The notes under the pieces were generated by a model, which worked only from the letters and a program-made list of their open reading frames with translations, was not told the origin of the DNA and made no database searches. Of a stretch of 64,000 nucleotides of DNA, positions 43,757 to 53,008 are shown in pieces. Within the stretch, counting starts at the first letter, position 1. Each line of letters begins with the position of its first letter. The DNA is from Ophiobolus disseminans (Eukaryota; Ascomycota; Dothideomycetes; Pleosporales; Phaeosphaeriaceae). The stretch is taken from positions 186,001-250,000 of the forward strand of contig MU006222.1 of the NCBI GenBank assembly GCA_010093685.1. Reading direction: 5' to 3'. The translations under genes and the position numbers were made by a program.

Positions 43757-45943
43757 ATGGCGTCCTCTATACTGTCTTTCGATGCGAAGCCCTATGCATT
43801 CTCGTTTCCAGTTGAACACACCGCTCTCCTCGTCATTGATATGCAAAGAGACTTCCTACTCGCCAAAGGTTTTGGGGAAATCCAAGGAGGCAATTTGGAG
43901 GCTGTACAGGCGTCCATCACTCCGACAAAGAGGTTGCTCGAAGCATGTCGAGCAGCTGGTCTGATGGTTGTTCACACGCGCGAAGGCCATACCCCAGATT
44001 TGTCAGACTGTCCCTCATCAAAACTTGTCAGGCAGTCTGCAGCGCCAAACAATACCCAACACAAACTGGTGATTGGCGACAAGGGAGAGCTAGGACGACT
44101 ACTTACCCGAGGAGAATATGGCCACGACATCGTTGACGAGTTGCAGCCTATCCCTGGCGAGGTAGTCATGGACAAGCCCGGCAAGGGCTCGTTCTGGAAC
44201 ACGACGATCTTGCATTATCTGAAGGCAAGAGCTATAACTCACTTGATTGTCTCGGGAGTTACCACAGAGTGCTGCTTCGCTACAACTATACGCGAAGCTA
44301 ATGACCGGGGCTTCGAGTGCTGTGGCATCGAAGAAGCAACAAGCGGGTACAATGATGCATGCTTCAAGAAGTCGACACTGGATATGATACACTGGTCGCA
44401 AGGCCTCTTCGGATTCATCGGCAGCCTGCTACCCCTTCTGGACGTCCTTGCGCCCCTGTCTAACGGAGGGACTGAAATTGGGTCGACACCACCACAGACG
44501 CCGCCAGACTTCAATGGCGACCTGACTATTTCGAGCCTGCACCGAGCTTACAAAAGCGGCCTTTCACCCATCACTATGGTCGAGGCTCTTTACGACAAAA
44601 TTGAGGCATATAAAAAAGTTGACCCAGCAGTGTGGATACATCTCGAACCCAGAGACAAGGTCCTAGAAGCTGCAACGAAACTCACGGCTCGATTTCCTAG
44701 TCGGACAGCCCTCCCACCACTCTTTGGAATACCATTCAGTGTCAAGGACAGCGTAGACGTTCAAGGCATCCCAACGACAACCGCTTGCCAGCCACTAACG
44801 CACGTTCCATCTGTGTCAGCTGTGGTATACGACAAGGTTATCGCCGAGGGTGCTCTCTTCTTTGGTAAGGTGAATCTCGACCAACTCGCAACAGGTCTGG
44901 TAGGATGCCGCAGTCCTTACGGTATCACACATTCAGTGTACCACAAAGACTACATCAGCGGTGGCTCAAGTAGTGGCAGTGCAGTATCCGTCGGGGCAAA
45001 CCTTGTGTCGTTCAGCCTTGCCACCGACACGGCCGGTTCGGGCAGAGTGCCAGCTGGCTTCAACGGTATTGTAGGCTACAAGCCCACCCGAGGCACAATC
45101 TCGTTTCGAGGCGTGACACCAGCATGCTTGTCGCTCGACTGTATCGCGCTTTCTGCGAAGAATGTCTCCGACGCACGAACGCTCTGGCAGATACTCGAGG
45201 GACATGACGCACTAGACCCATATGCTAAACCTGCAATCGCATTCGAGCGACACGTCAACAGCATTGGACCTCAAGCACAGACCTTCAAGTTCGGTATACC
45301 ACCACCAGAAGCACTTACCATCTGCTCGCGACCAGCACGCCGAAAATTCAACGAAACAGTCGCAAAGCTACAAAAGATCGGCGGCATCCTCACACCCATC
45401 GACTGGTCTCCATTCCACAAAGCTGGACAACTCCTCTATGACGGCACCTTTGTATCTGAACGTCTCGCTTCCCTACCGGATGATTTCATGGAGAAGCACA
45501 GATCAGCTCTCCATCCCGTCATCGCGCAACTCATGGACACAGTCGTTGCACGCAATAGTTCAGCAGTAGATGCCTACCGGGATCTCCAATTCAAAGCGCT
45601 GTATACCCGACAAGCAGAGCAGGTCTTTGCCTATTCAGCAAAGGGTGTAGACGTTGTCGTCGTGCCTACCACACCAACGCACTGGACGATTGAAGAGGTG
45701 CTTGCCGATCCGATCAATAAGAACAGCGTGCTGGGTGAGTTCACGCACTGCGGTAACGTGCTTGATCTGTGTGGTATTGCGGTACCGGCTGGGACGTATC
45801 CCATCGCTGAGCTAAGTGGGAAGGACGAGGCTGGTATTCTGCCGTTCAGTGTAACCTTTCTGGGCGGTAGTAGGCTTGACGCTGAGATGTTGGAGATAGC
45901 GAGGCGGTTTGAACAGAGCGTCAAAGCAGAAGGTGAAGCCTGA
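43757..45943 (+). CDS. fused isochorismatase-type cysteine hydrolase + allophanate-hydrolase-like amidase
   Basis: A single-exon protein of 728 aa from the ATG at 43757 (an in-frame ATG at 43691 would add 22 unconserved residues). Residues 15-235 form an isochorismatase-like cysteine hydrolase with the triad D28 (VIDMQRDF), K140 (MDKPGKGSF) and C173 (GVTTECCF). The HTREGHTPDLSDCP and RGEYGHDI blocks resemble biuret, triuret and ureidoacrylate hydrolases. Residues 255-725 are an amidase-signature enzyme with catalytic K330, S404 (SGGSSSGS) and S428 in TDTAGSGRVPA. That signature and the K-S-S spacing of 74 and 24 match those of AtzF allophanate hydrolase. Together they could convert a biuret-like compound to allophanate, then to CO2 and ammonia on one chain. 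Exact substrates are inferred. No carboxylase domain of urea amidolyase is present. Confidence 0.85.
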   Translation: MASSILSFDAKPYAFSFPVEHTALLVIDMQRDFLLAKGFGEIQGGNLEAVQASITPTKRLLEACRAAGLMVVHTREGHTPDLSDCPSSKLVRQSAAPNNTQHKLVIGDKGELGRLLTRGEYGHDIVDELQPIPGEVVMDKPGKGSFWNTTILHYLKARAITHLIVSGVTTECCFATTIREANDRGFECCGIEEATSGYNDACFKKSTLDMIHWSQGLFGFIGSLLPLLDVLAPLSNGGTEIGSTPPQTPPDFNGDLTISSLHRAYKSGLSPITMVEALYDKIEAYKKVDPAVWIHLEPRDKVLEAATKLTARFPSRTALPPLFGIPFSVKDSVDVQGIPTTTACQPLTHVPSVSAVVYDKVIAEGALFFGKVNLDQLATGLVGCRSPYGITHSVYHKDYISGGSSSGSAVSVGANLVSFSLATDTAGSGRVPAGFNGIVGYKPTRGTISFRGVTPACLSLDCIALSAKNVSDARTLWQILEGHDALDPYAKPAIAFERHVNSIGPQAQTFKFGIPPPEALTICSRPARRKFNETVAKLQKIGGILTPIDWSPFHKAGQLLYDGTFVSERLASLPDDFMEKHRSALHPVIAQLMDTVVARNSSAVDAYRDLQFKALYTRQAEQVFAYSAKGVDVVVVPTTPTHWTIEEVLADPINKNSVLGEFTHCGNVLDLCGIAVPAGTYPIAELSGKDEAGILPFSVTFLGGSRLDAEMLEIARRFEQSVKAEGEA

Positions 45944-46154
45944 AGGCCGTTAGCAATATCTACATCGTCGCCGCCTTTTTCTATGAGCATAGCATAGTAT
46001 AGCATACACACACAAGCATTAACACCGCTCATCACCCGTAACAGCTCACCGCTCTCGCCTGCCACCCCACATGTCCCATCCCATAATCTCTCCCATGCTT
46101 TCCATCCCATATATCCCCCCGAACCCCCCAACCTCTCATGAAATCACCCCCACA
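45944..46154. other. 3' flank of the fused hydrolase
   Basis: No gene; probable 3' UTR, leading directly into the split tRNA-like sequence. Confidence 0.4.
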
Positions 46155-46403
46155 GGAAGCATAGCGTAACGGTAACGCACCCGCACACAATGGCCCCAGC
46201 GCCGCCCGACGTCGAGTTGAGCGCAGCGCTCCCAGCAAGCTAGTTTCAAGCTCCAGGTTTCCAACGGTTGACAGCAAGCAAGTTTCAAGCTAGGTTTTCT
46301 ACGCGTGACGGCAAGCTAGTTGCAAGCTAGGATTCAGAGAAGGAGAGCGAGTTTGTCGGGTGGGCGTGAGGCGGGGGATGCTGGTTCGAATCCGGCTGTT
46401 TCT
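46155..46403 (+). tRNA. tRNA-like sequence split by a ~180-nt insertion in the anticodon loop
   Basis: The 5' part has an acceptor strand GGAAGCA (46155-46161), D-stem GCG/CGC around TAACGGTAA (46164-46178) and anticodon stem CCCGC (46180-46184). The 3' part has GCGGG (46371-46375), a 4-nt variable loop, T-arm GCTGG-TTCGAAT-CCGGC (46380-46396) and acceptor strand TGTTTCT (46397-46403). All four stems pair across the gap, the acceptor using two G-U pairs. The loop base at position 33 would be C and not U, no T4 terminator follows closely, and the apparent anticodon would be ACA. So this is probably a tRNA gene broken by an insertion, or a decayed copy. A functional long-intron tRNA is less likely. 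The inserted segment holds tandem repeats. Confidence 0.45.
46233..46337. repeat. degenerate ~38-bp tandem repeat, 2.7 copies, inside the tRNA-like sequence
   Basis: Units start at 46233, 46272 and 46309, each beginning with CAGCAAGC or CGGCAAGC and containing a second AAGCT-rich half (TTCAAGCTAGG-like). The third copy is shortened. The repeat occupies most of the segment separating the two tRNA-like halves. Confidence 0.7.
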
Positions 46404-46688
46404 ATTAGTTTCATTTGTGGAGGCTGGTTTGGGGGGTTGGGGTAAGCGAGGGAAGGGTTGATGGGGTAAGAGAAGGGGAGGGTGGATGGGCATGTGTGTT
46501 ATGATAGAGTGCATAGAATGAGGTGGGGATGATACATGATTTTTGTGTGTTAGCGACTTGTCTGTCACCAAATTATACATTTCGCTACGCTTAATAGCCA
46601 ATCCCATAAAACACGTAAATTACCGTTCGTTCCGTTGCACAGCTGGAACTAGTCATTATAACGTCAAGAACCGTGCAGACGATAGATA
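46404..46688. other. intergenic region
   Basis: 285 bp, no gene seen; lies between the tRNA-like sequence and the stop codon of the C2H2 gene. Confidence 0.4.
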
Positions 46689-47880
46689 TCACATGCTCTG
46701 TGACTCCCAATGCACCCGGCTCTCGTGGCGCAAAAGGTGATCTCTACGGGTAAACCCTTTCCCTCCAACATTCCGTTTACAGCCTGCGACAGAGCAGAAG
46801 AATGAGTTTCTCTCTTCGGTGTGAACATTTTCGTGACCTGGAGGCGGAAGTGGCGTTAGCGATAAATATATTAAGTGACGGAAACGTCGAGCATAGAAAG
46901 AGTTCAGTATGTGTCATCTGTGGTCCTTCCGCTAGCTCAGCAACCCGTGGATATCACCAACTTAATTGCTATGGGGTGTACGTACGCAGTAAATCTTTGC
47001 GGAATATAAAGTCCTTGGAACACTTGTCGCATTGATGTGGCCGCGGACCATGATTCCGCGTATGTCGCGCGCGGTTCAGATGGGAAGGGAAGGTGGCAGG
47101 ACAGTAGTCACATTTAAACGATTCTACTGGGGGTCCGATTATTCCCGCTGTAGACCAGTTATATGGAGAATCAGATCGCGACAGGGTGGTAGCAATGTCA
47201 CTGCGTTTATGGAGTCGGTTTAAGTGGTCTTCAAGTTTGTCCTGGCGGTAGAAGCGGCGAAGGCAGCCTGGAGCTGGGCATATGAGGTTTTGGATTTCGT
47301 GTTTCTTCAAGTGTCTGCGCATATCGCTGCGTCGCTGGAATGTCGTTTTGCAGCGGTCACAGGCGATTGTTTCGAGGGGTTTTGGCGACGGTTTCCATGA
47401 AGTACTTATGGGCAGCATACGGGTATGGTGCTTGCCCAACGATGATGATGCGTCATATGATATGGAGGAAAATTCCGGATAAGCATCATGTAGCTCGGGT
47501 ACCTCGGGTAAGCACCTGTGTTGGAAAGTGGCCTGATTGAAGTCGGAGTTGAGGTTGTCGAGAACGAAGTCGAGATCAGGGGTAGCAATAGCTGCCCCAA
47601 GGAACATAGATGTCTCCTGCGATGTGGTGAAAGGACTTCGCACTGTAGGACCTATCGCTGCTAGATGTTTAAGCATTGCAGGAGCTGCCCACCATACCTG
47701 GCTATCCGTGTTAAGTTTGCTGTCTGCAAGTGTCGCTACATCGGCTTCAATGCCACGTAAAGAGTCCAAAGGTTGATCCTGGCTCGGAAAGGTGGCCGAC
47801 GCTGGCATACTTTGATACCGGTGTTGCTCTTGCGACTCTTCTCGTGAAAGGTGGATCAATGCCGCTAGGTGCAGTGCCAT
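46689..47880 (-). CDS. C2H2 zinc-finger protein (five fingers)
   Basis: Two exons, 46986-47880 and 46689-46837, separated by a 148-nt intron whose GTACGT donor interrupts the fourth finger. The spliced frame gives 347 aa from the ATG at 47878-47880. The N-terminal two thirds are acidic and polar, as in an activation region. The fingers are C2H2 units beginning CDRCKTTF, CPAPGCLRRF, CDYCPATF, CDKCSKDF (completed across the splice as FRKDLLR-H-ENVH) and CSVAGCKRNV...HLLRHESRVH. Without the second exon the fourth finger looks truncated. An in-frame ATG 22 codons upstream (47946) would add a hydrophobic stretch unlikely in a nuclear factor. The role is probably sequence-specific transcription; the targets are unknown. 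Confidence 0.8.
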
Positions 47881-48274
47881 TACACCCCCAATAAGAACTG
47901 CGATGATGAAGTTGTAGAGGGGAAAGCAAGCGGGAAAACAGTGCAAAGCTCAGCGTGCGAATCGCGCGATCTCGAGCTTCCAGGAAATGCAATATCCGGG
48001 ACAATCTCTCACCATAGACGTGATGCTGAATGTCTAGGTGTAGAGTGGTAATATTTGAGATGAAAGGCTCCCGTGGTGGTCAAAAGGCAAGCGATGAAAG
48101 GAGTGGTTGTAGAATGGTGAAGTAATTATAGATAACAGATCGTGGTGGCGGGCACTCCAAAGGCCCTTGAGATGTATGAGAAAAACCTGCCCCCAGATGC
48201 AAGCGAGATGTCAAAGGTGTGAAACGTTTCGACTGTTCGCAAAAAGGCCCCAGAGAGCAGTCAACCGCGATAAT

Positions 48275-48341
48275 CTGCGCCCCAAATGCGGTGCGGCCCC
48301 ATTTGTAGCGGAGGCCGCACGAGCTCTTAGGGCTCAACCAC
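48275..48341. repeat. GC-rich direct repeat, copy 1
   Basis: Begins with a 24-bp block (48275-48298) that recurs perfectly at 48399-48422. Downstream it shares GGCCGCAC and TAGGGCTCA with copy 2. GGTGCGGCC and GGCCGCAC within each copy are inverted repeats able to form a stem. The location is about 400 bp upstream of the C2H2 ATG. Confidence 0.75.
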
Positions 48342-48398
48342 AGGGCGGTGCTAAGCTTCAGTTCAGCCGATATCCAATGACATTGTCTTGTTCCCGGC

Positions 48399-48469
48399 CT
48401 GCGCCCCAAATGCGGTGCGGCCTCAGTTTACAGATGGCCCCGGGGGGCCGCACCATCTAGTAGGGCTCA
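48399..48469. repeat. GC-rich direct repeat, copy 2
   Basis: Second copy, 124 bp from the first. The first 24 bp are identical, then diverged sequence leads to GGGGCCGCACC and TAGGGCTCAG. The paired conservation of the ends and divergence of the middle suggest an old duplication or a selected paired site. Confidence 0.75.
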
Positions 48470-48764
48470 GAAATATGACCGCACAGCATCCAAATGTCGG
48501 GTTGAGCCTCGCTACTTCATGCTCCCACGGATCATCTGGCACCTGTTTTTCTGAGCTCCGGCTCTGCCACCAAACTTTCCTTGCTGGGTGCTTGAGGCCG
48601 CACCACGACTTAAGGCGTATGTCTGTCATAGCATCCGGACGGCGACGACGCCAAGTTGTAGGGCTCTACTTTTGGTACTTAAACTTCGAAACTCTCCAGC
48701 CTTCTCCAAATAGTTCTCAACTGCTCTGATAAACACATCTGACACCATCTTTGCTCAAACAATC

Positions 48765-49186
48765 ATGATAACGCCGACTAGTATGTGTGCATCTTACCTC
48801 AAGCCTGGCACGAAGTAACATGGCGTGCAGCATCTATGCCAGTCCTACCAACAATCCTCGCAAGGGCTACCAATGCAGAGCGATGGTCGAAGTGGCTGGA
48901 AGTAGGATTTGGAGCATGTGCCGCAGTCGCAGCGGTCTACGTATGCATCGAGAAGATACTAGATCGTTATGATCGGAAGAGGAGAGGTGACATATCTTGT
49001 CCTAATTGCTTGCATGGATGGCATAGCTGACAGACACAAGGCCGTGAAACCCACCTATCGGATGTGCCTATACCACATCGAAGCCCTCAATTTACTCAAC
49101 TTGATGAGCAAATGTCCAGTAACGAGCCTGTCGAGCCCGTACGAGCGCATGTTCCTAGGCTTCATCGAGGAAGCAACGCAACATGA
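48765..49186 (+). CDS. small single-pass membrane protein, hypothetical
   Basis: A tentative three-exon model: 48765-48780, 48831-48986 and 49041-49186 (introns 50 and 54 nt; donors GTATGT and GTGACA; acceptors GTGCAG and CACAAG), giving 105 aa in a continuous frame. The second exon holds a clear amphipathic-to-hydrophobic helix (WLEVGFGACAAVAAVYVCIEKIL) followed by a basic RYDRKRR stop-transfer, so the tail would face the cytosol. The C-terminus is polar. I do not recognise a family. An alternative acceptor (CTGACAG at 49032) would end the protein soon after RKRR. The micro-exon start and unusual second donor keep confidence low. Confidence 0.35.
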
Positions 49187-50034
49187 TGTGAGACAGGGAA
49201 ATATGCCTATAGCCCTGACTGGTACGAGCGCAAAGCCTCAGCGTGAGGAGGGTATATACACTACGTGAACATGTCGTCCGGGGTTGACGTCGTGGCTGTC
49301 TAGTATTGCTCGGAGTTAGCGGGATTAGATCGAACTGCAGATTTTCCGATACATGACAACAAATTCATCAAGACATATTACCATCTCTCCCAACTAACAT
49401 TTGTGCTCCGTTTTAGAAGATCAAAGGTCAAAGGAATAAAGAAAGCCTGTGGAGGTTACAACTTGGAATGACCAGGAAGGCAGAGTTTGCGAGCCAGTGA
49501 GCTAAAAACATGACCGCGTCATCTCGAGACATCGCCACCGCGTCGCCAAAGCGTTCGCAGCGGTTCACAGAATTTGAAGCGACAAAGGGGCGCGTCGGCA
49601 TGTGCGGCATGTTCGTGGCTCCACGGTGACATGATCTGAAGAAGCCGATGTCTGGACGTTGATCGGACGATGCGGAAGCACAGCAACCGCCGCCGAAACA
49701 TCTCCCCACGAACGCAAGGCGGTGAAGGGGCTCCTGCAGGTCAAGTACAGAGAAGCGCATGATTGGCCGAAAAGTCGAGCAAGATAGGACAAGCGCCGGG
49801 CTTGGCAGGGACTAGACGGCCGGAACAGCGAGTCCCTGAGCCCTGGTAAGTGGTCTGTCGCAGATCGCAGTCAACAGCTCCAGTTTAATTTGCCTCCTGT
49901 GCGCCTTCTTGTACCTTCTTCACTGCGCTCCGTCTCCACCCTCCACACCTCACCTCTGTGCAGTTGCTCCTTTACTGCCTCGACTGGCATAATCGCAGCC
50001 CTTGACGCTTTCTTTATTATCGCCCGCACCCAAA
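49187..50034. other. gene-free interval before ERG25
   Basis: About 850 bp. Antisense frames at 49428-49760 are not convincing. Pyrimidine-rich sequence from about 49890 looks like ERG25 promoter and leader. Confidence 0.4.
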
Positions 50035-51047
50035 ATGTACGTCCCCGAATACTTCCGATACCGAGCCACGATAGCTAACAGCCACTTCAGGAACGCAACC
50101 TCAATCCTGACGCCAATGGCGCAGGACACGTACTGGGGCTCTTTCGAGGAGATCTCGAAATACAATGTCCAGCTCAACTACCTAGAGAAGCTCTGGCTTG
50201 CATGGTACACATGGATGGGCAACGATGTCTTGGCCACGGGCATTATGTCTTTTGTCATTCATGAAACCTTCTACTTCGGGCGATCGTTGCCATGGATCAT
50301 AATAGACTGCATCCCATACTTCCGGAAGTACAAGATCCAACAGGTACGTTTAGGCGAATTTGACAATATTTCGCCATCAGTGCTAACTCCCAGCAGCACA
50401 AGACCCCCACCGCCTGGGAGCAGACCCAATGCGCCCTCCTCGTCCTCCTCTCCCACTTCACCGTCGAGCTTCCTCAGATCTGGCTTTTCCACCCCATGTG
50501 CCAATACTTCGGTCTCGAGACCTCGGTACCATTCCCCAGCCTGTTCAAGATGGCCTACCAGATTGCAATCTTCTTCGTCTTGGAAGACACATGGCATTAC
50601 TGGGCTCATCGCCTGATGCACGCCAGCTCATTCCTATACAAGAACGTCCACAAGATCCACCACCAATACTCGGCCCCGTTCGGTCTGGCTGCCGAGTACG
50701 CATCACCGATCGAGGTTATGGTTTTGGGCTTCGGCACCGTCTTCGTCCCCATCATTTTCTGCGCAATTACGAAGGATCTCCACATCCTAACCATGTACGT
50801 ATGGATTGTGCTCCGTGTTTTCCAAGCCATCGATGCGCACAGCGGCTACGAGTTCCCCTGGAGTCTGCACCACTTCCTCCCCTTCTGGGCCGGCGCTGAG
50901 CACCACGATGTGCACCACGAGAAGTTTATCGGAAACTACGCCAGCAGCTTCAGGTGGTGGGACTTTGTTCTCGACACCGAGGCTGGTGCCGAGGCGTCCA
51001 AGAGGCGCAGAGAGAAGAAGCTCGCCAAGGCCCGGAAGGCTCAGTAG
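50035..51047 (+). CDS. erg25: C-4 methylsterol oxidase
   Basis: Preferred exons: 50035-50036, 50091-50343 and 50397-51047, giving 301 aa. The first intron (GTACGT ... GCTAAC ... CTTCAG, 54 nt) splits the start codon as AT|G, yielding MNATSILTPMAQDTYWGSFEE. If unspliced, the frame stays open and adds 18 residues (MYVPEYFRYRATIANSHF). The fatty-acid-hydroxylase superfamily histidine clusters are all present: HYWAHRLMH, HKIHHQY and HHDVHHEKF, binding two irons, with four hydrophobic helices. Erg25 oxidises the C-4 methyl groups of 4,4-dimethylzymosterol in the endoplasmic reticulum during ergosterol synthesis. The C-terminus is lysine-rich, resembling an ER-retention tail. The second intron can also splice three bases earlier (adding one Q). 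Confidence 0.93.
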
Positions 51048-51605
51048 ATGTGCGGCGACGTGATTTTGCATTTGCATCAACGGCAGAGCAGTTTGCGCCT
51101 TGCGTAAACGTGTACGATGGTATTGGTCACTACAAGTGTGAGGTGACAACTCCGCGTGGCGACGATTGCTTGATCTCGAATTGGCGTTTGGTTAGAATCT
51201 TTGGGAAGACAGCCCTTTGAGGCAGCACCAAAACTCACAGACCTTTGGTAATGGGTGGCAGCGGCGGATTGTAAATATGCAAGGGTCATTATAGACAATT
51301 ATACTTAATACTCATCACGGTTACCACGCCTCATCTATTGCTTGCATTCTTTTGACTGTGATTTTGAGTGAATTAAATGGACAGTGACATTTACATTGCG
51401 TGCTTCCTTTTCAACACTACGAAGTTTGCCATTGGAAATGCGCTTCTGGTGAGCTGGCTGCACCCTGCGGACTGGTCTTGGCGCGGTAAAGGTGAATCGA
51501 TTTTCCGGCGCGTCGGCATCTCGAGCTCTCCTTCAACTTTCTTTGAGCAACGCCAAAGCGTGCCCACCACCACCACTCGCCCTCAACAACCGCCAAAACG
51601 CAACC
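51048..51605. other. intergenic region
   Basis: 558 bp between erg25 and the Paf1 gene on the same strand; no gene seen. Confidence 0.4.
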
Positions 51606-53008
51606 ATGAGCTCCGGAAGACCTGTAGTTCACCAAGATTACATCGCAAGAATCAGATATTCGAACGCGCTCCCGCCTCCGCCATGCCCGCCCAAGTTGCT
51701 GGACATTCCGAACACGGGTCTTTCAAGCGGACAATACACATCAGCCGGCTTTGCGTCGAGGCTTGCGCGAGAGCAGCCGCTGAACATCGAGGCGGATGCT
51801 GAGCTGGGAATGCCCATCGACCTGGTGGGCATTCCCAAGGTCTTCGATGGAGATGAATCAGGTATGAAGCATCATACGCGCATCATCTGCACCATCTGAC
51901 GCGTTACACAGCCATACACGCAATGGCGCACCCACCGCCGCTTTGCGCCGCCGACCGAGCCCTCATGCGACCGCCCAATGCGCTCGGCAAGGGCAACGCC
52001 GGCGCGGCGACGGGCATCTCCTTCCTGCGCCGGACCGAGTACAGCACATCGCACACGTCGGGTGGCATGAAGTTCGAGTCTAGTAGCTCGTCCAACACAA
52101 TGCGCATCCGCAAGAAGCGACGAGCCGGCGACACCTCGGTCGACGACCCCATCAACATCACGCGACACATCCTCAAGGCCTTCAACATCGCATACCCGGC
52201 GGACGCCTACAACGGCCAGGACAGTGCCGAGAACCTGCGCGCCGCCGAAACCACACCCGAAGAGCGCTCGGCCTGGAAGATCCCCAAGAACCCGCACAAC
52301 CCCAGCCTCAAGCTCCTCGACTCGTATCCCCTGCTGCCAGACTGGGACGCCACGCCCGACACGGGCGCATACATGGTCTTCAAGTACATGGCGCCGCCCA
52401 TCAACAACCCCTCGTACGACCCTCGTCTCGACGTCGCCCTCCTGCGCCCCGCCGGCCAGACCATCAAAGACCAAGACACGTACCTCCAAGAAATGGAGGC
52501 CCACAAGTCCGATCCCACGACCTCGATGCCCATCCCACGCTTCCAGTTCGAATTCTACCTCCCGCCCTCGCGCTCAAAGGCCGCAGGCATAAAACGCAAC
52601 TTCACCACAAACGACCCCGAGGACCCAGCGTTTGTCGACTTCGACACCATGGAGCCCGACGAGGACGGCCAGATACGCAAATCGTTCAAGTTCGAGAACA
52701 TCCGCACATACGAGACGAGCCAGCAGGTGGGCGACACGGTAGATCACTATGGCGACGTCGTTGCGCTGGCGCTGCATGACCCCGAGAGACACCGTGAAGA
52801 TCAGCTTAGGCAGGGCAAGTTGCAAAAGGGCGCCTACTTCTACCCCATCATCCAGAAGACGAGCATTCGCCCCCGCAGGCCGGGCAGAGTCGATATGGTC
52901 GAGGAGCCGCAGCGCGTCGACGTCATCGAGGCTTCGGGCAAGGAGCCAGGCGGCGAGGCGGAGCGGAGGGACGTGTTTAGGCGTCGGGCAGAGGGTCTAG
53001 AAGCTTGA
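51606..53008 (+). CDS. paf1: RNA polymerase II-associated factor Paf1
   Basis: Two exons, 51606-51861 and 51912-53008, with a 50-nt intron (GTATGA donor, TTACACAG acceptor), giving 450 aa. The N-terminus VHQDYIARIRYSNALPPPPCPPKLLDIP is the signature start of Paf1. LRRTEYSTSHT and the W-x2-PKNPHNPSLKLLDSYPLLPD region follow, then RFQFEFYLPPSR and the C-terminal EDGQIRKSFKFENIRTYE block. The acidic or charged extreme C-terminus of yeast Paf1 is short here. Paf1 scaffolds the Paf1 complex on elongating RNA polymerase II and promotes H2B ubiquitination and H3K4/K36 methylation in the nucleus. It is soluble and its length is normal for the family. Confidence 0.93.

Larger units (their letters stand above)
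47881..48764. other. upstream region of the C2H2 gene, with direct repeats
   Basis: About 880 bp without a supportable gene. It contains the two copies of the GC-rich repeat listed separately (48275-48341 and 48399-48469) and a weaker partial third around 48590-48610. Confidence 0.45.
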
